64,000 nt of DNA from Lyophyllum atratum (lineage: Eukaryota > Basidiomycota > Agaricomycetes > Agaricales > Lyophyllaceae), in contig JACGCN010000006.1 of assembly GCA_014905825.1 (NCBI GenBank), positions 1,488,001-1,552,000 of the forward strand, written 5' to 3'. Of this stretch, positions 25,554-35,827 are shown in pieces. Within the stretch, counting starts at the first letter, position 1, and each line of letters opens with the position of its first letter. The notes beneath the pieces are model-generated. The model was given only the letters and a program-made list of their open reading frames with translations, was not told the DNA's origin and did no database searches. The translations under genes were made by a program, and so were the position numbers.

Positions 25554-26333
25554 CCAGTCGATGTTTGGCGAGACGACGTCGACGAGTGGAAGGTCCCAAG
25601 AACCCCATGTCCGTCGATTGCTCCACGAGAATTGACGAAGTAGAGGAGCATCTAGCAGAAATCGATTCACATCATCGATCTCTTTTTGGTGCCAGTTGCG
25701 CAGAGCGAGGTCGAGTGTTTCCAAATCAGGGGTGGCGTGGTCGAGAATGGGATGGAGTAACTGGTATGAACCTGGAAGAATGAAACTCACGTCCCTCCAT
25801 AGGTGTGATTTCGAAAAGAATACGTGAAGAATGGACTCCGCAATTCAGACCAGGGGCAATTTATCCAATTCCAAGCCGATTGTGAGTGGTCATGATCCTG
25901 AACGATCGAGCCAGGAATATATGAGAGAGGTGGGGAGGAGGGACAGAAGGGCGATAAAACTACTTTGAGCGACGACCACTATAGGCGCGTGTGCGAGGAT
26001 AAGCGCTCGCCAGTGCCGGCAGAGTTGCGAGATAGCTATGGGAGAGGCGTTTCTGGAGCAGACAAAAAAGCCGTCAAGTGGTAAACATTCAGTGAAAAGT
26101 TGGACAAGGAGCTCTGTTGGAAATCGTATGTCGGTGATAACTTCGAGCAGGTCGTAAACATTCTTCGTGAGTGTGGGGGCCAGAGATGAAGGCGGAAGTG
26201 CGGATAGCACTCGTGGACATCTTACAACATGGTCCAATAAGCGATCAAAGTCCACCGGGAACGTATAGCACAGCAACCAACATGAATAAAGATGGTCGAA
26301 GATCTGGGGTATCCGGAAGCGTGGTATTTTCAT
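25548..26333 (-). pseudogene. F-box/LRR gene, N-terminal half (truncated at telomeric repeat)
   Basis: The F-box is seen as DIRFPTELLVQLFTECLPLD followed by AISQLCRHWRALILAHAP (near 25980-26140). After an intron (about 25900-25970) the leucine-rich part reads FSKSHLWRDVSFILPGSYQ and APLLRQFSWSNRRTWGSWDL. The frame then stops two codons after NIDW, where TTAGGG repeats begin. Agaricomycete F-box proteins of this type are normally 400-550 residues; this piece can encode only about 200-260. The continuation KLTHFTYDAW is found at 24208 and leftwards. The start is uncertain; the first in-frame ATG (26331-26333) lies only 2 bp beyond the Dsc3 stop. Confidence 0.68.
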
Positions 26334-26335
26334 GC

Positions 26336-27443
26336 TTAAGAAGAGTCCAACAAAAATCGCCACATGCCAAAGAGAATGTTGACAAGGAATCCCACCACTA
26401 ACCCCATTTGCATCCGTCTCCTGCAAGACCAATAAGCAATAGCAAATTTGGAGAGAAAATGCACCGACGAGAAGATTACATTTCCTGGAGGTTCATATTC
26501 GCTCCCATCGTCCCAGAAGGCAGCAGGCTTCGGATTACGCATGAAGAAGAACGGGATGAGAGGAAAGAAGAACCCTAATAGAATGCCTTGGAGGACTGTG
26601 ATGTTAGAGGGCGAAGATTGCGACAGTGATGCACTTCCAGCGTTGTCTATGGAATCGATCCATTGCTCTTCCAGGGCGCGTGCATGTTCGTCATCTAGGG
26701 AAACGTCAACTACAATTCCTATACTTCGATAAGCAAGCAGGCTCACATTCCTCCTCCGTGTCGAAATCAACATCAAGATAGTTTGAAGATGATTGACTGT
26801 GGAATTGGCGTCGGAAGTTCGCGATGTCCGTCTCAGAAAATCCCACTGAGGAGAGTCGATCGAATCCTCTAGCTGGTTGCAACTGTGCAGTCTTGCACAA
26901 CCATACAAGGTTGAATATACGACTGAGTCAAAGTATAGGCTAGAGGACACACCTGGGTCCTGCTCTCTTCCTCCGCTTCCCCGGGAGCTAATTTGGGACC
27001 GACGGAACAGTGCATCCACGTCGTTCCAGATGAAGGGTGTTGAGGCTGTTGCGTGTTATTGGAGTCATCTGGCGCAGCTCGTTTCTGCCTCTCTTCCAGC
27101 GAGGTTAGCCAGGAGTACAGGAATGTTCCTTCAGTAAGCAACCGGCCAGAGTGTATTAGCCTCAGCCGTCGATCCTTCAGTTCTGGCCGCCCGTCACGAA
27201 TCTAAGGATGTGTTACGGCAATAGGAAACAGTGAAATATTCCGAGAGCACGCACCTTTCCCTTCACGTCACGAACAGCATCCTGCTGGCTCACGGCAATA
27301 ACAAGATCGGGTATCCCTTCCGTGAAACGAATGACAAGATCGCGAGCTTGCTCTGGAGGAGGCTCCGACTGCGACGTGGGGGGCTCTGGAGTACGTGGAA
27401 GGTCGACAGCTCTTTGCTTCCCTTTAGCCTTCTCACTAAGCAT
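26336..27443 (-). CDS. dsc3: Dsc E3 ubiquitin ligase complex subunit 3
   Basis: From the ATG at 27441-27443 the protein starts MLSEKAKGKQRAVDLPRTPE and leads into a ubiquitin-like domain (DLVIRFTEGIPDLVIAVSQQ; RLRLIHSGRLLTEGTFLYSWL). The DUF2407 C-terminal domain follows: GFSETDIANFRRQF, DDEHARALEEQWIDSID, and two membrane spans, ITVLQGILLGFFFPLIPFFF and MGLVVGFLVNILFGMWRFLL, just before the stop. This is the domain order of Dsc3, part of the Golgi/endosome Dsc ligase that in fungi cleaves SREBP and degrades orphan membrane proteins. Several introns, each about 50-60 bp. Confidence 0.86.
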
Positions 27444-27617
27444 GGCGAGACGAAAGAGCGCTGAGGTGGTGATGACATTGACACTACCGGAGGCACGTGA
27501 CTGCCTCGAGACAGCGAATATTCAACAATATGTATTGGAGTAGCCAGTATCCCAAAGGAATCGTCATATATAATCCCTCTATCCCTTCCCTGCAGAGCCT
27601 GCGCCACGCCGAACATC

Positions 27618-28918
27618 CTATCCAGTCTCGGAAGCCATGGGGGTTGACGAAGTGCTTGTCTTTACGGGGGAGGTAGACGTAGAGGTTGGGTCCAGCTTTT
27701 TCGCTTTCGGTTTGTACTTGCCAAATGAATTGTGATGTTTTGCTTCAGCAATCACTTCGAAAGGAAGTTTAGGAATTGTCTGGCCAGGAGGACCGAACGA
27801 TACACCCAGATCTTTGACCTCCCCGTTTTCCTCATTCACCACAAGGCCGTGCACAAAAACGTGAACATGATTGGTTTTGTCGTTCCTCTTATTATAAGCC
27901 TGTCGATGTTGTAGAGATGGCCAGTACAGGTAATCCATCGAGGACTTACGATGGAAAGAAGACTCTCATTTTGTAAGTTTTTCACGGTCGTTTTGACGTT
28001 CTCCTCCACCAGAGCGTGGAAGGCGTCTATAATCCTGTCAGCAGTTTTATATACACAGGTAAAGGAGAATGCTCACCATCATCGGCCTTGGCCGCGCCGG
28101 CATTGTCGTTCCATCTTCTCAAATTGATGACTTTCTTTATTTCAGCTCTAAAGAGGATGAGAGAAACACGCAAGAAACATGCGTCAATATCGCCCACCTT
28201 TTAGAACGAGAGAAGATATCAGCGACAGGCTGGAGCCATGTCTGCAAGATTCGGTCCATTGGTTGGGCAGCCATCGCTGTATGAACACTCTTGCATCCGT
28301 AGTGTCCCAAGACGATTATATGTTGGACACCCAGATTATTGACAGCGTATGCTACCGCAGCATCACTAAACCAAGATATGAATCACAACCATTGTAGAGA
28401 ATAGCGTCCACTAACGAGCTCGGGTCCTTGCCAGTGAACTGGTTGGCAAGGTTCACATGTGAAACCGTACTTCCAGGTTGTATTTGAAATATAGCATTAG
28501 TACTGAGTCTAAGCGAAGCGTGACAGTGTGCTCCCGACTTCTTGACCGTTGGAACATGTAAAGCGCACCTGTTGTCCGAGCACCCAATGAACATAACCCC
28601 TGGTGCTGAAATGCAACATGTTGCGCTAAGATAGCCAATTTATAAGAAGTGAAATAGCGGCACACACATTCTGTTAAAGACGCAGTCACCTCCTTCTGTT
28701 CCCGAAATTTCTGATTCCCCTCCAATAGCGTCTTCAGATCAAATGCATTAGTTTCGTTGAACGCGTGGATCAGTGGCGCTGGGTGAAGTCGCTGAGCTCG
28801 TAATGGATGGGGGAATGGATCTGGCCGTCCTAGACCTCGCTACGAGGCTGTAGTTTATGGGATGGGCGAACGAGAGGGAGGCCCACAAGAGACAACATAG
28901 AATGGATCCAGAAAGCAT
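27618..28918 (-). CDS. beta-class carbonic anhydrase with predicted signal peptide
   Basis: The ATG at 28916-28918 begins MLSGSILCCLLWASLSFA, a good signal peptide. A 50-bp intron joins it to RLHPAPLIHAFNETNAFDLK and LLEGNQKFREQKE. The beta-CA zinc site is present: CSDNR (Cys ligand and Asp-Arg dyad, split by an intron after AAC AG) and GHYGC (His and Cys ligands, near 28290). The stretch between them, TNAIFQIQPGSTVSHVNLAN, replaces the common RNAGN region. A C-terminal extension is Ser/Thr/Lys-rich. The enzyme hydrates CO2 to bicarbonate; the leader suggests an extracellular or secretory-pathway location, unlike the usual cytosolic or mitochondrial fungal enzymes. Confidence 0.85.
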
Positions 28919-30125
28919 ATGATATCCGTGCAGTCGCAAATTGGCTCGTTGGCACCAGGCCGATGTATAGGCGAACCAGCGCCTGAGATGAAGGGAGAGA
29001 GGGAGGAGGTTACAAGAGGTCCGAACGATCCGGTTTTATAAGACGGATCAACGCTTGACTCAGAGAGTAGCACAGCAATCCTCCATGATCGTATCACGTC
29101 TTCTGTTTGTAACAAGTTGCCCTGTGAGGTTAGCATGGAACGCCTCATGATAGTAATACATCATCAGGCTAAGTATGCCTCTTGGTGCTGACAGAATACG
29201 CGGAAGATACTTGGATGAAACTTACAATTTCCTCTCTATTAGTATAAGAGTAGTAATAGTGATAGTGATATCACCCACGGGCCCGGGCGGTCCTGAGTAT
29301 GGATTACATAGAGATGAAATTTAAGATATCTTCTTCCATAACCCAGGACGCGTCCTCCCAGCTCATATACCGATGACATTTGAATGATCACCCAGATAGA
29401 ACGTGTTCTTCCAACTCCTGTGGCTTATTGCCTGAAAGATCAGAGATGTCGCAACTCGGCTGCGGAAGCACTGCCCACACCAAACGCCGCAACGCGTGCA
29501 GGAGGGTCAGATTTTGATTATCTTCAACTCCTGCTTGATGACACCTTTCATGGCATCGCAGGCTGCACCAGGCCGCACCGCTCGCACCCGATAATGGCAT
29601 CCGAAAGCAGTTCGAACCTTGATTCGATTTCGATGTCTGATGACTCTCAGGCCTGTGGTGACATGCGGCATTTCAACTGGTAGTGGGGAGAAAATGAGAA
29701 CAAAATAAAAGCTTCTTGTGCAGTCAAAGATGGTGACTGACCGGTAAGATAGCGAAAGTTAGCCAACCACATCCCGAAACGTACACGATGCACCGCTCCG
29801 ACTGGCAACGAATGCGCGAATATGTCAAGATTTACTTCTCGTTATACGCGTTCCGACTTCGAGCACTTGAGTTCCTGACCTGCCAACTTGGCCAGATACC
29901 TCGACGGCTTGAATGACTTGCTCTTATGTATCATCAGCGCCACTTCAGCGTCTAATTGTTAGAATCAGAGAAGAAGAAATCTTGTTGCAACTTGCAAGGT
30001 ATGAATGAATACACTCAAAGGCCATTCTATCAAAGAAACCACCACTGGTCAAATAACGCGACTTACTCGTCGACGCGGAATCCAACATGCCCAGCTCCAG
30101 ACACAGGACTCTCAGGAAACTGCAT
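28919..30125. other. intergenic, about 1.2 kb, no supported gene
   Basis: It separates the carbonic anhydrase promoter from the RRP3 3' end. An open frame at 29384-29683 (99 residues) shows no signal peptide, CaaX end or domain, and I do not support it as a gene. Short imperfect AGTAGTAATAGTGATAGTGAT runs occur near 29245-29270. Confidence 0.5.
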
Positions 30126-31670
30126 TCAAGACCTCCGTTTTCTCTTGTACGAAGCGGTAGGCATTCCCGCTTCGACCATGTCATCGTCCCTGTCCTTATC
30201 ATCCGTCTTCGCCCCTCTACTCCGTCGCTTTCGACCTCTGTCCATATCCTTGCTTTCGTCTTTGAGCTGATTGCGGGCTAATCTTCCAGCCTCATGCACC
30301 CGCTCTTTGAGTAAAGCGATCTCCTCCGGTTCAGTTGGGTACAGGTCAAGCTTACGATCAAGGACTTTCTCCAGACGCAACATAAGTTCCGCATCATACT
30401 GTGTCACCATCAGCAAGGATTTGCCTGCTCGTCCAGCCCGGGCCGTACGCCCGACACGGTGGATGTAATCTTTGGAATGGGTCGGGGTATCATAATTGAT
30501 GACAATATCGACGCTTGGAACGTCAAGACCACTGGATGAGAGTAATTAAACCTTGATTATTCGTCGACGGCGACAGTAAACCGATACGAACCGACTCGCC
30601 AGATCGGTGGCGACCAAGATGTTGCTTTTCCCACTTTTGAACCTGTTGAACGCACCCAGCCTCTGGCTTTGAGATAGTTCGCCGTGTAGTGGAACCGCGT
30701 TAAATGCCAGGGTACGCAAAATTAGACTAAGCCTGCGAGAGACGAGGTTCAGGTATGGTTCGACATCAAGTGGCACTACTCACCGCTTCGCATCGGCGAC
30801 TGTACGGACGAATACAATCATAGAGTTTTGGGCCAATGAATTGAGTATGTAGACTAGGGTAACTTCTTTATCAACTAGAGGACATATGAGATAATACTGT
30901 AGAAGACTAGACACGGTTTTGTATCTGAGATAAAGTGAGTAAAGCGTAGACAAATTATACGGGGGCGAACTGACTTGAAGGACGAGACATCTACCCGGAT
31001 CGGATCAGAAAGACTTGCACGCTGCAGCTTGGACACATTTTCTGTCATTGTCGCAGAAAAGAGGTATGTGCTACGGTCCTTGGGTATTGTTTTTAGAATT
31101 TCAGTTATTTCAAGCTGGAAATCGAGGTCTAAAAGACGGTCTGCCTCGTCGAGAACCTGAATGATAGAGACGCATGATCATTATATTCGATTAAAACGAA
31201 GTGCTTCGACGTACTAAGTGTTTCAGCTGTCGCAGACTAAACCCCTTCGTTGACTTGAGATGATCATGGAGTCGTCCTGGCGTGGCGACAATGATGTGCG
31301 GCTTTTTGGCCAGTCGTATCGCCTGCTGCACTCGGTCATCATCGCCGCCAACGATTACGACACACCTCACTCCCATCGACGCTCCAAGGGATTCGAATTG
31401 CGCCGAAATTTGGTAAGCTAACTCTCGAGTAGGGGAGAGTACGCAAGCAAAGCAACTCTGAGGATTGTCCCACAAGCGATGCAGGATAGGAAGCGCGAAA
31501 GCAAGGGTCTTCCCGGAACCTGTTGGTGCGATACCAATGATATCTCGCCCTGACAGCGCCGATGGGATACAGTCAGCCTGAATCTGCATTGGGATAGTGT
31601 ATTTGAGCTGATCAAGCGCCTCTAGAAGAGGTGCGCAGAGCCCTAAGTCAGAGAAAGTCTTTCCCTCCAT
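30126..31670 (-). CDS. RRP3: DEAD-box RNA helicase Rrp3/DDX47
   Basis: The start ATG (31668-31670) gives [19 protein letters not shown]. All helicase motifs are visible: Q-motif [13 protein letters not shown], Walker [36 protein letters not shown], then [16 protein letters not shown] and [11 protein letters not shown]. The C-terminal [19 protein letters not shown] is characteristic of Rrp3/DDX47, which acts in early 18S rRNA processing in the nucleolus. The last 35 residues are Arg/Lys-rich. The N-terminal extension found in some orthologues is absent. At least four introns are present. Assignment over related helicases such as Dbp8 rests on the C-terminal segment. Confidence 0.87.
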
Positions 31671-32924
31671 TCAATGCGAGGTTCTGGGTGAGGCTGGTTG
31701 ATAAAAGACTTTAAGACGTCTTCAAGTTCGAGACGTTGGCATGAACTTGCTGTCGCTTATGTAATATAGCCCAACGCCGTCACCTCGTCTTGTACCTCGA
31801 CGCCCGCAGCTTCTCTCTCGGCACAATCTCGGCAAAGCTATAGCAAATTACTCCGCGATGCTGCATAACTCGCTCTTCGCCGCCCGTCTGTTCTAGATTT
31901 TCCCATCCACTGAGTCGCCGTCAAATATAACGTCAGTCCGGAATCCAAAATCATCACTTCAACGTACCCTTCACCGGCACTCCGAGCGAGCATCCTCGTT
32001 CGTCATGTTCGAGACGTTCGAGCGCCCCTTTCGGACTCAGTCCTGACTCCTCGGGACATCTAGGGGATTACTCGTTGGACACGTCTAAGCTCCAGCCTCC
32101 GAAGTTCTTTTGAGCAAGGTGAAACGTACTGGATGCGTCCAATGCTCACCTCCGAAACTGTTCCCGCACATTGCCGCGGTTCCTTTTATTGCTAAAGCTC
32201 TATGGTCAGGCAGCGGGCACAGCGGACAATCACGAGTACGAAGTTTGGGTTTGGTGCTATCATGAGTTTATTGACTCGGATTCGGAAAACCACAAGGCGT
32301 GCGTTCTCCTAACATCATCGACATCCACGAAGTCGAAGTCGAAGTTGAAGTTGGAGGAGTAGCTATTCCCGTTACCACTATCATGAGTACGTACAATACT
32401 ACGATGCGCGAGTCAAGATCCAAATCTCTTACAACGGGTGGACTGACCGGACGTGACCCTCTTGCCGCAAGTGCGACGGACTGCAGTGCGATGCAGCGGC
32501 GTGGGAGGGATCGCCGACGGCGGGAGCGTTCTCAGAGGGCCCGTGATCAGGCGAGCAAGCCAGCCCAGGGTGCGCCGGTCGTATCTAAGCGTAGCTCTCT
32601 CCCACAGGAGGAAGGCCGTTCCGTTTCCTGCAATCCTTGGCGGGTTTGTGAGGGCTTCGAGGTCTGTGACTTGGCAGAAGTGTGCAGTAGCACACGCATA
32701 ACACAGTGTCGTTCCAAGATTCGCAAATTCGCAAAGGTGGAGTCTCTTTTCGACTGCATTTTCTCAAAAAGTTTCGAATGATGAAGCACAATTATTGAGA
32801 TACCAATCCAAAACCACGATGTACAGTTCCAAAGACCCAAAGTACAATTCATCCATCTGCCAAGTATTGAAACTAATTCGTTGCTAATTCGATACCAAAA
32901 GTTCCCTTCCCATCTTCCACTTAA
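31671..32924. other. intergenic, about 1.25 kb, no supported gene
   Basis: This is the upstream region of RRP3 and the 3' flank of the peptidase gene. Open frames at 32171-32781 lack any recognisable domain and carry low-complexity sequence. Four copies of the hexamer GAAGTY lie at 32329-32352. Confidence 0.5.
32329..32352. repeat. four tandem hexamers GAAGT(C/T)
   Basis: Two copies of GAAGTC are followed by two of GAAGTT in a non-coding region. Simple repeat; no function is suggested. Confidence 0.7.
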
Positions 32925-33839
32925 TCAAACATATTTGACGGTGACGCTGTTCGAGGTGGTGGAGACCGAAGTCAGAACTTTGCCGTTCTGCTCGATGTCC
33001 ATGATGGTAGCGCTACCAGGGCCGATGCTACCGCCACTAGTCAAGGTGGCCGAGGCGCCGGAGAAGGTGACTGTGCCGAAGTTTGCGAAGGGGACCAGCC
33101 CGCCGCCCTGCGAGTAATCCTCGACGATCCATTCCGCGTTCTGCTCGCAAAGTGCGTACGCGCTTGTGAGCGACTTGGACACGGTCTGGCCGGTTGACTT
33201 GTTCGTGATAACGGCCGTTCCGGATTTGGTGGAAGAGGCGGTGACCGTGGTGGTGATGACATCGCCGGCGCGGATGGAGATGCCAGAGAAAGTGTAGGCG
33301 TAGTCAGGGTACCACTCGTACCAAGCTGCGTGCAATGGAGAGGCTGCTCAGGAACCGTTCTTCGTCATGTATTGATAAATGCCAACCCACCATCATAAGA
33401 CGCGACACCGCCAGAAATATGGAAATCGACACCAGTCTGAAGGATGGCATTTCCGCAGGTATCGCCGTCGATTCCGACCCAGGCAGATGCAGAGCCATCA
33501 GCACCCGTGGGGCTGGGGACGGTGAAAGTAGCGGTCACAGATTTGAAGCTGTTCTGGAGACCAATGGAGCCTGGCTTCAACATTGCATATATTAATGAAG
33601 ATGAAGTGAGTTCTACGCACCGCAGGGTATGAGTCGTATACGGCACCGGCCCAGTTAGAGCTATACGCTACATGAGAGGTGTTGGAAGGGATGGACTCCA
33701 CGGAGTTGAGACGCTGATTCGGCAGCGATTGACGAGCTTCACGGCGACGTGCGAGACGAGCCTCGAGCCTGGAAGACGGTACTGCAAGAGCGACGGAGGC
33801 TAGCAGAAGGTTGCTGAGGAGCGCAAGTGCGAAGACCAT
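32925..33839 (-). CDS. secreted peptidase G1 (eqolisin, glutamic endopeptidase)
   Basis: The ATG at 33837-33839 opens a signal peptide (MVFALALLSNLLLASVALA). A propeptide rich in Arg and Ser follows. The mature domain starts around SNWAGAVYDSY. Two introns of about 60 bp follow, then FTVPSPTGADGSASAWVGID, GDTCGNAILQTGVDF, and WYEWYPDYAYTFSGISI. AEWIVEDYSQGGGLVPFANF contains the conserved Glu expected to be catalytic; the conserved Gln partner is probably the one in ILQTG. The family works at acid pH outside the cell. The frame ends NSVTVKYV, close to the usual length of 260-280 residues. Confidence 0.93.
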
Positions 33840-35827
33840 TATGATGATTGGAGCAGTAATGCAGCGTCAGAAGCGACTGTTGGTACCAGAGGAACCTGAA
33901 GGATGAGACGACGAACATCGACGTCTTTTGTACCTCTGCAATGTTCGGGTAACCGCAGAGTCAATCGATTTCTGCACGCCGTACGTTTCTAGTTCTCGTC
34001 AGATGGTAATGCTTCATGTGGATGTGTCGTTCCTGGCACTTTGAGAAGCAGCTTCTCCTGCAACCGTGCCATACGTTCTTTCCTTTTGAAAGGCTCGCCG
34101 TATGGTAGCAACACCAATAAAACCTATTTCAATCTCTTGCATCATCAAGGCGAGAGGACAGAGCAGCAAGAGTTCAAAGATAGAATGAAAGGGATGCCAA
34201 GCCATGCGGTATGTCCGTCAAAAGACTATACAAAACCGTCAGTTCCTGAGCGGGACCGCGCTGGTTATAAGATAACTACCGTCAGATGATTATCGTCATG
34301 AGATAAGTAAAGATTTACCACAAGGGAGGGCTAAGATTTCATTTTTAGCTGAACGGTTCCGAGTTCTATTTATAGGTTGTATTTATAGAACGAGCTTATT
34401 CCAGTATAGAAGCATCGATTGCTTCAATCCGTCCAGTCTGCCGTATGATGCGGCTTGCAGAATGCGCGAATGGGCATGCGAGATCTGAAGCTTCTTGGTT
34501 GGGATCCGTATGCACCCGGGCCATCGTTCGGGCTTAACCTCATTCCCGGTGTCGCGTCATGACAGGTCGTGACTCGCGGCTGTTATTGAAGCCTTTCGGC
34601 GACCATCAAGACTTGATTCCATCGGCGAGATAAAGACCTTCAAACGGAAGCTTTGCAAAAAGAAAGGAAGGTCATGCCTTCAGAAGACACACGTGGAGTC
34701 GACTGGAGCTGACTCGTAAACGATATGGGCGCGTCTAACAAAGAGATAAAGATCCGGATGATCAACGGTGGGTGCATAACGAAGGGCTTACTATCATGCG
34801 AAGATCAATCATATACGCCGTCGTGAGCCTTGCCCCCTCGATGGTGGAAACCCGCTGGTGCCCGAGTGCCGTCGAATGCTCCAGTGGGTCAGGTAAACCT
34901 TGACTGTCACCAAAGTGGGATCGAGGACATACGACAGACTGTCAACAATTATGAGAGTATGATCCACAATGCATCGTCGCTCTCCTTGAGACGAAAAATG
35001 ATACGTCGATACCCCTCGAACTACGATGGCGAGTAGTGGACGAACTTGTATCTGGGAGCCGAGGTGGGCTAGTACTGAGTTCGCGAGGTGATCATAAACA
35101 GCCAACGTAAACTTGAAAAGGAGAGGAAGTCTTCGGATGGCTGTCAAGATTTGTTGAGAACAAAACAGAAATGACGGCGCTGAGCAGAGCTGAGTGGATG
35201 AACCACGTTCGCGTTCGATGTTCATTACAGCGTGAGTGAAGGGCCCGGCGACATTTGAGGAGCTAGAATACCCAGGCACGAAGAAGTATGTTTCGCTGTT
35301 ACTTTCAGCTGGCGTGAGGACTTGCCAAGTACGTCCCGATGAAGTCAGGATACGACTTCGACTTCTTCTCGTCAAAGCTTCGAGGCTCCAATCTGACATT
35401 CACCTTTCCGAATCTGATCTTGCTTATGGCAATCGAAGAATACTTCCTGCAGCTCAGAGCTCTGGTCTCCAGAGTATCTCCATTTCTACCACCAACATGG
35501 ATACCGCGACTTCTCTCGTTCTCCGTCACCCCATTGGAACCAGTTTTCGGACTCGACAGGTACGTCCTCTCACACCGGAGGCAGGCCATTGGCGTCTCGT
35601 CATATGGACACCAAGAGCATCCCGCAAGTACAATCGTTTTCAGATTCATCCGCACCCCTATATTCCACGAGGCTTAGGGCCATGGATATGTTATGTTTAT
35701 GGGAGGAAAATGTAGGCAGTTGTCGCCATATTTGATGCACCATATCAAGAGGTAGACCACTGGCCTGGGCGTCGTGAGAAGAAAGATATTAAATGGAAGA
35801 AGGGCACTCACATTGCACTCATTACAT
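33840..35827. other. intergenic, about 2 kb, no supported gene
   Basis: This is the largest region without an assigned gene. Overlapping open frames exist on both strands (minus 34809-35399, 196 codons; plus 35236-35715, 159 codons). None has a recognisable domain, signal peptide or convincing splice partner. The region could hold a degraded gene or a lineage-specific one. Confidence 0.45.

Noticed and set aside
29384..29683. 99-codon plus-strand frame considered as a pheromone precursor or small gene
   Set aside because: No CaaX end, no signal peptide, no recognisable neighbour or splice sites.
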